A stretch of DNA of 64,000 bases from Hyaloraphidium curvatum (taxonomy: Eukaryota > Monoblepharomycota > Hyaloraphidiomycetes > Hyaloraphidiales > Hyaloraphidiaceae): positions 868,001 through 932,000 of the forward strand of contig JAIVFI010000005.1 in the NCBI GenBank assembly GCA_025558095.1, given 5' to 3'. The translations under genes and the position numbers were made by a program. The notes beneath the pieces were generated by a model. That model had not been told where the DNA came from. It ran no database searches and saw only the letters and a program-made list of their open reading frames with translations. Positions 39,974 to 50,490 of the stretch are shown one piece after another (position 1 is the stretch's first letter; each line of letters opens with the position of its first letter).

Positions 39974-42862
39974 ATGCGGGGCCTCCACCAGCCGGGCAGC
40001 CGGCCGGCACCCGCCCTCCTCCTTTCCCTCTGTTTGTTTGTTGGGGGCGCGGCGGCGGCGCGCGCGGTGCTGCCGGGCACGAGCGACGCCGCGGTGGCCG
40101 ACGTGCCCTCGCAGTGGTCGCTCGTCTACCCGGTGTCGCAGGTGGCCCGCGGCGCGCAGCTGCAGTTCCCCCTGACCGCCGTCGCGGACGGCGAGCAGCC
40201 CGGCCGCGACGTCGCCGTGGGCCGCGCCGCGTGGGGCGTCGCCCGCGTGCCGCCGTCGGGGCCGCTCGCCAACGTCGGGCTGAAGCCGGTGCCGCTGTTT
40301 GCCGCCGGCGTGGCCATCGTGCACCGGCTGCCCATCAGCGGCCTGCTGAACCTGTCGCAGGACGCGCTGGTGGCCATGTTCGATGGCAGCCTGGGGGGGT
40401 GGGCGGACGAGCGGATCGCCAGGCACAACCCGGGGCTGTCTGCGATTGCCGCCTCCGCCGGACCACCCGTGCTGGTGGCTCCCGGGGAGCCCGTTTCGGG
40501 CCTGACCTTCGCCCTGACCTCGGCGCTGGCCAAAATGTCGCCGGCCTGGGCTTCCTCCCTCGGCGTATTTTCCGATGCCTCCAAATTCCCAATACCCTCG
40601 GCGAACCGCTCCATCGGCCCCGAAGCCACGGTGCCGCAGCGCGTGTTCGCCACCGACTGGTCCTACGGCCTCGTCGACTACGCCACCGCCCGCGCCTTCG
40701 GCCTCCCGTTCGCCGCCGTGCAGAACGCCGCGGGCACCTTCGTCCCCCCCTCGGTCGACTCGATCCGCGCCGCCGCCTCCGCTGCCTACGCCTCCTCTCC
40801 TCCCGCCGACTCCCCCATCGCGGACGCGGGCAACGCCCCCGGCCCGTCGAGCTACCCCCTCGCCGGCACCGCCTCTCTGCTCCTCCGGGAGGGCAACCCC
40901 CCGGACTGCCGGCAGGCCTACGAGGCCGTGCGCTTCGCTTACTGGACCCTGCGCGACCCGGACGCGCTCGCGATCCTCCGCAACCGGGGTTTCGCGGATT
41001 TCCCGGCGCTGGCGGCGGCGGGGGAACGGGCGCTCGGCACGGTCCGGTGCACCAACGGGATCGCGATACTGCCGCAGGTCCAGGCCGACATCGCCTACGA
41101 GCAGAGCTCCGTGCGCGACAGGGTGTTCTTGATCTGCGTGTGCGTGGCCGCGGGGACGGTGCTCCTCGTGGCGCTGGGGTCGTGGCTGTGGTTCCGCCAT
41201 CAAGACGGGGTGAGGAGGGAGGAGATCAAGGACAGCAAGCGGACGCTGGTCAGACTGCCGGCCGAGGTGGTCGAGCGCTCGCAGAGGGAGCTGAACGACA
41301 AGGTCAACGTGCCGGTGCTCGAGGCCGCCGAGAAGCCGGCGGTCGGGCCGACCGGCGCGGCGATCCCCGTGCCCGCGGACCCCGTCTGGCAGGCCCGCAT
41401 CATCCGCACCCTCGGCGGCAAGGTCCGCGCCGTCTTCGGCCCGGCCCCGTACGACTCGCTGGTCTGGAAGCCGGGGATGCTGCACGCGCTCCGCCCCGCG
41501 AGCATCGGCGACACTCTCACGCGCGCCGGCCGCGCGCGGAGGATGTCGTCCGCGGCCGCGGGGGCGCCGAGGGACGAGAAGGGGAGGGTGGTGCAGGTCG
41601 CCGCGCCCTTGGCCGTCCGGCCCTTCTGGCAGGCTTCGTACCTCTCCCACGTGCTGGTCACGCTCCTGCGCACGCTGATGGACGCCGCGGGGCTGGCATT
41701 GAACTGGGTAGCGCTGTACTCGTTGCCCGAAGGGGTGACCCTCGCCACGGCCTACGGCGCGCTGTGCGTGATCGGCTCGGTGCTCTTTGTCGCGCACGCG
41801 GCCACGCTCTGGGCGGCGGCGATGGCGAGCCGGAGGGAGGACGTGGACATTTCCAGAGCCACGCTGCGGGGCAAGGAGAGGGTGATGCGGCACACCCTCG
41901 CGTTTTTGAAGGCGGAGCTGAGGAGGGTGAAGCTGGCGTGCGTGCGTGAGGGCGTCAGCCGGACGTCCATGGTGGGTCGCCGCCCCTTCCGGAGGACCCG
42001 GTCGACTCGCTGACCCGGCCCGGTCCAGCTCCTCCGCGAGATACCCTTTATCGCCGTCACCGCCGTCCTCATGATCGACTCGGCCTTTGTCGACCCGTTC
42101 GTGCTGCTGGGCCTGTGCGGAAACTGCGTCTCGCTGGGGTTCAAGGCGAGGTCGCTCCCCATGTCGCTGGAGGACTTCCGCGCGCTGGGGGATCTGAGGG
42201 ACCTGTACGGGATACTGGCACGGGCCGAGGGGGGGGCGGGGGACGGCGTGGTGCCCCCGGATGGCGATGGCGAGGCGGAGGAGGGCAAGAAGGGTGGGGG
42301 CGAAGGGGCTGCGGGGGTTGGGGAGCGGGAGGACGGGGACTCGGATGCCGGCGGGGAGGCGGGGGAGCTGGAGGTGGACGACGGGACTCTCCGATCGACC
42401 GCCCAGGGCTCGGGGTATCCGGCGCACGAAGCGGAGCTGCTGCCTTCGGTGGCCGATGCCGCGCTTCCTCCGCCTTCTTCAGACGGGGAGCTGGATCGTT
42501 TGGACGATGCCGAGCCCCGGGACGCCGTGTCGGCTGAAGCGGTTCCGCACGAGACGCATGGTTCCGCGGCGCCTGCCGATCGCCACGTCACCTACGCCGG
42601 GCTCGACGCCTCTGACACCATCCCACCTCCTGACAGCCCCGAGGACCCCAGCACCGCCGTCAACTCCCCCAAGCCCGCCGCTCCCGACCTGACCGCGGAC
42701 GCGGATACCCTTCTCGCCGATCTCGACGGCCCTCCGGCCCTGGGACCCGCAAGCAAGCTAGCGCAGCTGGACGATCGGCGGAAGGACGCCCGCGCGTACG
42801 GCGTGGAGCTGTACGCGAGGATGCTGGGAAGAAGGGAGGCCGCATCTCGCGGCGGAACGTGA
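39974..42862 (+). CDS. Membrane receptor-like protein with PstS-type phosphate-binding fold
   Basis: Two exons (39974-41971 and 42029-42862, 57-nt GTGGGT intron) encode 943 aa-long protein minus stop. A signal peptide (LLLSLCLFVGGAAA) is followed by a substrate-binding domain: VAVGRAAWGVARVPPSGPLA, VPLFAAGVAIVHRLPISGLL, NLSQDALVAMFDGSLGGWAD then PGLSAIAASAGPPVLV, and NAPGPSSYPLAGTASLLLRE. These are the landmarks of PstS-family phosphate-binding proteins. A helix at about 383-405 (VFLICVCVAAGTVLLVALGS) crosses the membrane, then a cytosolic stretch, then at least three more membrane segments at about 557-583, 592-620 and 675-715, and a Glu/Asp/Ala/Pro-rich tail of about 230 residues. The protein could sense or bind phosphate or another anion at the cell surface. 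Output is unknown. Confidence 0.78.
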
Positions 42863-44458
42863 TGCAAACTGGGACTGCAACGGACTTGCATGCTGATATT
42901 GATCATGATGTATTCTCTTCGCTTTTCAGCGTTAGAGCCGAACTGTCTTTTGTTTGGGTCCGTGCCGGTTTGCGAGGTTAATGAAGTTCGGACTGCCCCG
43001 TCACCGCTGCCCCCTGAGCCCGTACCGCTCCAAGCGCCTGCCTTGGGTCTGAGACCCCTGCGCGACGTTACACCGTGAAGGGCGGTAGACGAAGTCCTCC
43101 CGCGGGGGGAACCGGCCTTCGGCGCGGCCGACAAGGCTGGTTCCAGTTGAAGCAAGCGTAGGTTGCCGTCGGCCGTCCGCCCAGACTTTTGTCCCTTCCC
43201 GGGACGTTCGCGAATGGCAGCGGACGGTGGATGGAGGGACGGTAGCGCGCTCCCGGGGCGAGATTGTCGTCTCCGAGGTCATCGTCCCTGGAACTGGGGC
43301 GGGGGCGAGCGGCGCCGGGGCGCTCTGCGGGTCCGCCGGCGTCCAGGGATCCCGGCAACCCAGGGAAAGCAGGTACCGTCACCGCTAACCCACTTCTATT
43401 CCAACAAGATCGGGTTGGCCCGAGGACGAGGCTCTGGACGACGGGGACCAAGCCGGTGGCTCAACGGACCTTCGCCGCCGTTGGCAGTGCCCATCCGGAA
43501 AGGCCGGAGTTACCGCCGCCGGCACTGAGCCGCAGCGCTAGCATGACCTCGAACTGCGGGCCTGGAGAGACGCGGACCGGCTCGACGGGGCCTCCTTGGG
43601 AAGCCTCCGTGAGCCAACGCACGGTGTCCTTCCAGCGCTAGCTCCTTTCGCACTCGGAGGAGGAGCTGGCTCGGACATACGCCACAATTCGGAGCTGCCG
43701 ACCAGAGAACAGCAGGATCAGAGCTCATGGGACGGGGTCCGCGTGGAGCAAGCAGATCGGAGCTGGTGGGACGGGCGCCGCCGCCGGGGGCGTCGCGGGA
43801 AGCCCCGCACAAGCTTCGTGGCAGCCCTCCCTCCAGCGCGCGGGAAGTCCACTTTCGGGGAGCCCGGGGACACCTACAGACAGACCGGAGCCCCTTGGTT
43901 CCTGCTCGTTGTCAGCGTTGTCCTGGCGCGGAGCTGTGCATTCTGGCCTGCCCGATAATCCAGGACCGTGGACGGGGCGACGACACGGTTAGGTTAAGGC
44001 CCGGCAACGGGAAGCAGCCAGCGCCGAGCTCGTCATCCTAGTCGTCGCGACAACCGAGTATCCGTCCGTTATTCGGAAGATCCAGCATGACGACGAGGTG
44101 CGGGGAGGCCGAAGGACTGGGCGCCTCAGATAAAACCATCCGGCGCAGGATGGTGCCAATTGGTTGAGCAGTTTGGGGTGTCTACTTGGTCGTCGCTCTG
44201 GAAATGGTGGGAAAAGGCAGCCTTGAATTGGATCGGCCGCCAACTGGCGCCTCGTATTGCTCAATGTACATCCGATGCTCCAATCAAGGGCTAACCGAAG
44301 ACCCTGCTCCGGACCCCGAATAAGTACACCTCCGAACTTGAGGGGCCAGTAATTGGATCTGTCTGCGGAAGGGGGAAGGAGGTGAGCTTCCGTCGAGGCC
44401 ACTGCTGCGCTCTGGCAAGGAACCTTTAGCCCGCGGGAAGCCGCGGCTGCAACGGGGC
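42863..44458. other. 1.6-kb region without a recognisable gene
   Basis: Open frames on both strands lack domains or initiation contexts that stand out. An AT-rich spot at about 42885-42965 follows the receptor stop and may be its 3' end. Confidence 0.45.
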
Positions 44459-44994
44459 CTAGGCCGGAATGACGGGGCAGGCCCCGCCACCAACAACGAG
44501 GACCGTGTTGTCCGGATTCGGGGGGGCGACCGGGCACGCGAGGGCGCAGGTGCAGGTGTTCGGGGCGACGGTGAGCAGGGTGGCGTACGGCATGATTGGC
44601 AGCTGCGATGCGCACTGCGCGGCGCAGCTGTCGGGCGTAAAGTTGATCCCCGGTTGGGCGACGCCGGGACACATGCGGGTGGCGCAGGTTGTATAGACCG
44701 GGCCGTAGCGGCGGTACAGGTGCTTGCTGCTGCCGTAGCGCACGCACGCGACGTGGCCGGCGGGGGCGCCTGGGAACGCGAACTCGCTACGGTAGGAGCG
44801 CTCAGCGCAGGGTACGACGGGAGCGGGGGGCTCGGATCCCACCAGAAGTAGGCCTGCTCGCACTCGGAGCACGAGCGACGGAACACCGGGGCTACCGCTG
44901 GCGCGGGCGACGCCGCGGCACCGGCGACGAGGAGGAGCACTGCGGCGACCGCGATAGGCAGCAGGGGGCGCACCGGGCGAGGCATTATTGTCAC
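44459..44994 (-). CDS. Small secreted Cys-rich protein, family member D
   Basis: Starting MTIMPRPVRPLLPIAVAAVL at 44994 (an alternative ATG is three codons later), it has a signal peptide ending near AGAAASPAPA and then VFRRSCSECEQAYF. The exon ends TTCTG and a GTGGGATCC...TAG intron of 60-70 nt leads to CEFAFPGAPAGHVACVRYGS. Then come HLYRRYGPVYTTCATRMC, NFTPDSCAAQC and TLLTVAPNTCTCALACPVAP, ending VVGGGACPVIPA at TAG 44459-44461. This is the most complete family member in the window: signal peptide, RSCxEC motif, LYRRY motif, and a Cys-rich second half of the form C-x4-C-x8-12-F-x4-C-x3-C. The fold is unknown; the second half loosely recalls PAN/apple or WSC-type cysteine spacing. Confidence 0.75.
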
Positions 44995-45927
44995 CGGGAG
45001 GAGGAGCGATGGGTAGGGGAATGGGGATAGGGGTTGTGGGGACTTTCAAGGATCGTCTCCTGGGTTGAGGGACGTTGAGGGACGTGCCCTCGATCCATCT
45101 CCGCGGATTGCTTACACTCTGCGGCCACCTGAAACTCATGGGCGAGTGCATTGGACCGCGTGCGGCGGCGCCGGCGGCGCGGCGCGCGTCTCGCCGTCGT
45201 TCTTCGGCCCGGTCCTCGAAGTCTGTGACGTAATCATAGGGGACGGTCGGATTTGCCCGTCTGACCCGTAGTCGGGAGACCCGTGCACGTCCGCATCTCG
45301 ACTCGCGCAAACCACTTCACCAGATTAGGTGACGTGACGGACCGGCCGAAGTTCCGCCCGTCGGGTTCCCGCAATGAGTTCTCAAGGGCCGGAGCTCACA
45401 GGCGATTTCGTTGCCATCCTGCGAATGCGTGCAGCTCCCGGCAGCAAAGGGCTTGAACGGACGACACCGCGGCGCGGCAAGTTATATGGGGAACACGGGC
45501 GGTGAGCGGACTCCTCACTTGGTTGTCTGACAGGCCGACACAACTTTGACTTTGTCGGTGCGGTACGAGCACAATCACTGCAGTGAAGGGCAAGGTAGGG
45601 ACTCGGAAGTCAAGTCGCGGCTCGTAGTCTTTAATTGGTGGCATCCGTGGCGGTTCGAATAGGCCGCGATAATCGGCCACGTCATCCCGCCCGGGTGGAC
45701 ACGGCAACCTGAAACAAGAAGAGTTCCCACCCGTCTCATTTCCTCCGGGGCTATTAACATTGAACGACAGTTCGGACTTTGGGAAAGGAGAGGCAGATGT
45801 GGCCCCGCGGTTGGCTGATCGAATCTCCCGACGAGGGATGAGTCTGCAGCCTTCTGCAGAGGAGAAACACTCGCGACATCCCGCAAGTCCCTTCCCTGTC
45901 TCCCCTTCGGCCCTCGACCGCGCCAGA
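44995..45927. other. Intergenic region between divergent genes
   Basis: About 930 bp between member D (minus) and the monooxygenase (plus). No gene or repeat recognised. Confidence 0.4.
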
Positions 45928-47682
45928 ATGGCCTCCCACGGCGGCGCTCACCCGTCCTCCCTCATCGCAGACTACGTCGTGGTCGGCGCGGGCGCGATGG
46001 GTCTTGCTTTCGCCGACGCGCTGCTCTCCGAGTCGCCGACCGCAACCGTCGTGCTCGTCGAGCGGAACGACCGCCCGGGCGGCCACTGGCAGGTGCAAAG
46101 TCGATCAGCTGCTTCGAAAAGCTCTTTTGACGCGTCGGTGGCCCGACAGTCCGCGTATCCCTTCGTCCGGCTGCACCAACCCGCCCAGGTGATCCCCGCA
46201 AAGAGCGCGTCGCGCCGCCCCCCGCTGACCGCCCGAAACAGATATACGGCGTCAACTCCATAGAGCTCGCCCGCGGCACCGTCGACTCCTCCGGCCCCAA
46301 CGCCGGCCTCGAGTCGCTCAGCACGGGCCACGAGCTTCGCGGGTACTGGGAGCGCGTGGTCGACGAGGGGCTGCTGCAGACGGGGCGGTGCACGGCGTTA
46401 TTTTCGCACGATTACGACTTTGCGACGTGCAGGGCGAGGAGCTTGGTGACGGGGGAGAGCGTTGAGATCAAGGCGGCCAAGGTGGTGGACGCGTCCTACT
46501 AGTGAGCAGGCTCTCGACGCGTTTCGCCGCGTTTGAGCCTGAGCGTTCGCGTCGCCAGCACAACGGTGACCTCGGCCATGAAGCCCCCCTCCTTCACCGT
46601 CGCCCCCGACGTCACCTGCATCCCCCCCAACGAGCTCCCGCGCGAAGCCTCCGTCTCTCCCCCGCACTTCTGCGTCATCGGCGGCGGCAAGACCGCCATC
46701 GACTCGGTGTGCTGGCTACGCTCGCGCGGCGTGGCCCCGGCCAAGATCACTTGGACGTTCCCGCGCGACTCGTGGTTCATCTGCCGGGAGGCGCTGCAGG
46801 TGCAGCAGAACATCGCGGAGACGATGAAGAGGCAAGGTCTGGCGGGGCCGGCGATCGCGGCGTGTGCGAGTGCGGCCGAGTGCCTGGAGAAGATGGACGA
46901 GATCGGGGTGCTCGCCAGGCTGGCTCCGGACATCGTGCCGTCCATGTACCACTGGTGTGTGGTGCCGCTCCCCCAACTGCCACGCTCACACATTGACTCA
47001 CTTCGAAACAGCGCCTGTGTCAGTTCCGGCGAGCTCACCCTCCTCCGCTCCGTCACCGACGTCGTCCGCGGGACGAAGGTCGCCGCACTCACCCCGACCT
47101 CGATCAGGTTCGAGGACGGCCGGGAGAAAGAGCTTCCTGCCGGCACGGTGTTCGTGGACTGCACTGCGCAGACGCTTGCCCCGCGGCCCAAGGTGCCGGT
47201 GTTTCAAGGTGGTAAGATCGTGCTGCAGCCCGTATCGGGATGCCAGGTGAGATTCTTCGCGGCCTTCGTGTGATACTGATAATCCATCGTCGTCGCACGA
47301 ACAGCAAGTCTTCTCGGCCGCCCTGATCGGCTACCTCGAGGCTCGTGGGGGCACGGACGAGACCAAGAACGCCCTCTGCGGGCCGGTGCCGCACCCCGAG
47401 GTCCCTCTGGACTTCCTCCGCATCCGGCGGGAAGGCAACGCCAACCTCGTCGCATGTACGTCGGCACCCTCCCCCTCCCTGCCCCGCATCTGATCTCGTG
47501 TTCCAGGGATGCGCGACCCCGCCCTCGTCGTGTGGCTCGGCAAGTCCCGCCTCTTCCTGCTGCGGTACATGTTCCCCTTCCCCGCGGACGAGGTCGCCGC
47601 GGCGGCCTTCGGGCCCGCGGTGGCCGCGGCACTGGAGGCTGAGCTGCCCAAGCTGGACGAGCTGATGGCGGGGGGCCTGTGA
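45928..47682 (+). CDS. FAD-dependent monooxygenase-like oxidoreductase, multi-exon
   Basis: ATG 45928 leads to SSLIADYVVVGAGAMGLAFA then DALLSESPTATVVLVERND and RPGGHWQ, the FAD Rossmann motif and the end of its acceptor strand. After introns come YPFVRLHQPAQVI, YGVNSIELARGTVDSSG, LRGYWERVVDEGLLQTGRCT, then PHFCVIGGGKTAIDSVCWLR (second, NAD(P)-type Rossmann motif) and ITWTFPRDSWFICREALQVQ. Further exons give VPSMYHW, GTKVAALTPTSIRFEDGR, GTVFVDCTAQTLAPRP, and QVFSAALIGYLEARG. It ends LPKLDELMAGGL at TGA 47680-47682. Two dinucleotide-binding motifs and the overall order match flavin monooxygenases/NAD(P)-binding oxidoreductases of fungal secondary or xenobiotic metabolism. At least six introns. 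The substrate is unknown. A stretch near 46500-46560 reads less well and may hold another intron. Confidence 0.8.
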
Positions 47683-48055
47683 TGCGTGACGGAGGTTGTT
47701 CTCGGGGGATATTGACTGTCATGTCGAGTATGCCGTATTCGCATTGCGCGAAGCTCTATGGATTGCGCGAACCACTTCTTCGAGGCACTTTCCCGGACTT
47801 GCCTTACGGAACCGCGCGCTCGCCAGTCCTCGGCGGAAGGGGCTCCGGGCCGATATTGGGGCGCGGAGGATCGCGTCACCCGCGGCAATCGCTTCCACGC
47901 CTCAATTGTTAGGGGATCCAGCGTTGCCGAAAACCGACCCCTCAGATGACCCAACGCCATGTTTCATGACGCCGGCCAAATGTGCGCAGAAGGGCCCTGA
48001 AAGGGTCCTCCACCCCGCCCGCCCACGATCATCTCCCCCACCGCCCGCCCGCACC
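47683..48055. other. Intergenic region
   Basis: 373 bp between the monooxygenase and the acyl-CoA-binding protein gene, likely the latter's promoter. No motif recognised. Confidence 0.4.
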
Positions 48056-48395
48056 ATGTCCGATTTGGCGCAACAGTTCGAGCAGGCCGTGGAGGCCATG
48101 AAGTCGCGCACGACGGCCCGGGTCGAGGTGGTTGCCGCCGCCGCCCGAGCTCGACCACGCGCGTGCTCACAACCGACCCGCGGCGCCGGCCCAGGCGGTG
48201 AACAACGACGACCTGCAGGAGCTATATGGGCTATACAAGCAGGCCACCGTCGGGGACATTAACAGCGCGCGGCCGACGGGCTTTCACGACTACACCGGCA
48301 AGGCCAAGTGGGACGCCTGGAACAAGAACAAGGGCATGTCCAAGGAGGATGCTCAGCGGGCATATGTGGACTACACCGCCAGGTTCAGGTACTAG
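48056..48395 (+). CDS. ACB1: Acyl-CoA-binding protein (ACBP)
   Basis: Exon 1 gives [20 protein letters not shown]. An intron of about 70-80 nt starts near 48120, just after the TTAR codons, and the next exon reads [20 protein letters not shown], then [20 protein letters not shown] and [15 protein letters not shown], ending at TAG 48393-48395. The motifs [11 protein letters not shown] and KAKWDAWN are diagnostic of the four-helix ACBP fold. The residues binding the CoA phosphate and adenine (Tyr of LYGLYKQ, Lys of KAKWDAW) are present. With about 85-90 residues it is a typical cytosolic single-domain ACBP, which buffers long-chain acyl-CoA for lipid synthesis. It lies in a region also coding for CoA-linked enzymes elsewhere in the window, but no functional linkage is shown. 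Confidence 0.93.
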
Positions 48396-48946
48396 GGCCG
48401 GCTACGGCGGGTCTTTGTTGGCCGTGCTGGTGGGTGTCCGCAAGATGGGGCCGGGGCGGGGAAGGAGGGGACGAGTCCTCACGTCGGCGATGCAGGTCGA
48501 CGGAGCTTTCTCTTCCTTGAGACTTTCTTGTGAAGGTGGCCACGGCTACCTTAAAGATGGCAGAATGACGCAACTTCTAGTCGGTGACGTCGCTTGACTT
48601 GATCCGGGTCAGCATTGACTTCAGGGACTCGTAGTTTGATTCCTTTCATCCTCGATGAAGGGCCCAATGAAGCTGACGGGGCTGCTCCTTGTCCGCCGCG
48701 GACGTGGGGCGCGTTGGGACGACACACGGGCACGGAGCTCGATGGATACCACGCGGTAGCTTCGGCCGCGGGCAGCCCTTGGGCGTCATTTCAGCAGCTC
48801 GAAATCTGCACGCCCCACGATTCCGTCTTTCTTGCATCGCGCGAGAGGCGAAATGATTGCCGGGGGATTGCCTGGGCTTGCCGCGCTACGCCGCGCGCTC
48901 TTTCCTGTTTCCGCGATCCAACCAACTCCCTCCTCCGTCCGCCGTG
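48396..48946. other. Intergenic region
   Basis: 550 bp between ACBP and the Met/Gly-rich protein gene. AT-richer around 48540-48660. No gene recognised. Confidence 0.4.
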
Positions 48947-49759
48947 ATGCCGCCTCCGAACCCGCGCGACCTGCTGATCTTCTCAACCGCGGCGCAACTC
49001 GCCTCCCTCGGCCGCGCCGCCGAGGCCCGCTCGGCGCTGGACTCGCTCGACGCGTCGCTGGCCGCGGACCCGGACCCGCCGCTGGAACTCCGCGCGGCGG
49101 TCAGGGCGATGCGCGCCGAGGTGCTTCTGGCGATGGGCGAGTTTGGGCTGGCGATGGGCGTGCTCGATGGGCTGCTGGCGGAGGACGGGCACGGCGTCGG
49201 CGCTGTTGGGAGGGAGCGGCTGCGGTTCCAGAGGGGCTGCGCGGCGTACGCGCTTTCGAAGCTGGGCGACGTCGACGATTCCGTGCTCGAAACCGCGGTG
49301 GAGGACTTCGACGCGGTGCTGGGGCCCAGGCAGGACCGCCAGGTGGAGGGGCTGGCGGCGGCGCTGGCCGGATTGTCGGCCGCCGCCGGGTTCTCCGCCC
49401 CGGTGATGGGAATGGGCGGTCCAATGGGCGCAATGGGACTCGGTGCAGGGATGGGCATGGGAATGGGAATGGACCCCATGTCCGCCGCCATGGGCTTTCC
49501 CGGCGGAGGCGACCCCTTCTCCACCTCGGACCCCTTTGCCCCGCCCTCGTCCCCGGTGTCGGACAGGGAGAGGGTGATGGCAGCCGGTCTGCGCGGGCTG
49601 CTGACGCTCAGGCTGGGGAGGCCCGGTGCGGAGGCGGATCTGAGGACGTTCGCGGGGATGAAGGGGGTGTTTGAGGGCGTAGAGGGGGGCATGGGGGGGA
49701 CCGCGGGGAGGGTGGGGAAGGAGGTGGACGAGGCGCTGGCGCTGATCGGAGGGATGTGA
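48947..49759 (+). CDS. Helical protein with central Met/Gly-rich segment, TPR-like
   Basis: A single exon of 270 residues from ATG 48947 to TGA 49757-49759. The N-terminal 140 residues are amphipathic helices (LLIFSTAAQLASLGRAAEAR, RAEVLLAMGEFGLAMGVLDG, FQRGCAAYALSKLGDVDDS) with the spacing of tetratricopeptide-like repeats. Residues about 150-185 are Met/Gly rich (GMGMGMGMDPM), followed by a Pro/Ser stretch, then another helical region (RVMAAGLRGLLTLRLGRPGA) to the end. No named family is recognised. A Met/Gly repeat can act as a flexible linker or a copper-binding segment, but nothing here decides that. Confidence 0.55.
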   Translation: MPPPNPRDLLIFSTAAQLASLGRAAEARSALDSLDASLAADPDPPLELRAAVRAMRAEVLLAMGEFGLAMGVLDGLLAEDGHGVGAVGRERLRFQRGCAAYALSKLGDVDDSVLETAVEDFDAVLGPRQDRQVEGLAAALAGLSAAAGFSAPVMGMGGPMGAMGLGAGMGMGMGMDPMSAAMGFPGGGDPFSTSDPFAPPSSPVSDRERVMAAGLRGLLTLRLGRPGAEADLRTFAGMKGVFEGVEGGMGGTAGRVGKEVDEALALIGGM

Positions 49760-49930
49760 TGCGTCGATACACCAGCGCTGCTACAATGGAAACCTTTGTC
49801 TGCTCGGATGCGGACGTCGCGCACGGTCCCATCGATTTTCGTCGCGGCGCCCCTCAAACACGGACGTGACCGACGACGAAAGATCCGATTGACCGCCGAA
49901 GACCCTCTTCGCGGACTCACATGCGCGCCC

Positions 49931-50490
49931 TCACGTGTCGCAAACGGTGGGCGCCAGGACCGCGGTCTGGGTTTCAAAGATGATGTCCCAGGAGGTGCAG
50001 GTGTCGCGGGTCGTGCACTGCCCGCTACCGAAGAACACGACGGTGCAGCTGCCGGTGCAGAGCGCCTTGCACGCGTCGAGATCCGCTGCCGCGGCCACGG
50101 CGGAGTTGGCGCCGTCCACGCAGACGACTTTGAGCTGGCACGTCTCCCACACGGGTCCTGCGGGGCGCGGCTGGCCAGTAAGCGGGGGAGGGGCGCGATT
50201 GTTGGTATGGCCCACCGTAGCGCCTGTAAAGCCCGGCGCGGTCGCCCCTGCGATGCAGGACACAGGCAACGGAGCCCTCGGGGGCGCCGGGGTAGCCGTA
50301 CTCGCTGCGGCGGCGCGGTCAGCGCGGTGAGGGCTGTATGTGATCGCGGCAGTCACCAGAACGACGAGGCGCAGCAATCTCAGCACGAGCGGCGGAAGAG
50401 GACTTGGGGATCGGCGCGGGGGGTGGGGCTGGGGCGGTTCAGCGGCGGCGGAGCGGCGGCGGAGGAGCGGACGCGCCTGGCGACAGCGCT
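49931..50490 (-). pseudogene. Small secreted Cys-rich protein, family member E, with a premature TGA
   Basis: The 3' part is intact: CEYGYPGAPEGSVAC, LYRRY, then a GTGGGC...CAG intron joined in phase to GPVWETCQLKVVCVDGAN, LDACKALCTGSCTVVFFGSG and TRDTCTSWDIIFETQTAVLA, stop at 49931. The first exon, upstream of the conserved TTCTG splice, reads VLFRRSC, then TGA, then DCCASSF. Spacing to the other members (RSCxECxxxxF) is exact, so the TGA (about 50378-50380) replaces the small residue (Ser/Ala) of that motif. Preceding sequence can be read as a weak hydrophobic segment (RVALAASAVARRV), but no ATG was found for it. Splice sites and cysteines are otherwise kept, so disruption looks recent, or the base is a sequencing error. 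Confidence 0.6.

Noticed and set aside
50330-50386. Signal-peptide-like frame LRLLRLVVLVTAAIT starting with GTG at 50386
   Set aside because: It starts with GTG, and its frame does not join the conserved CEYGYPGAP exon; the RSC-TGA-DC frame matches the family spacing better.
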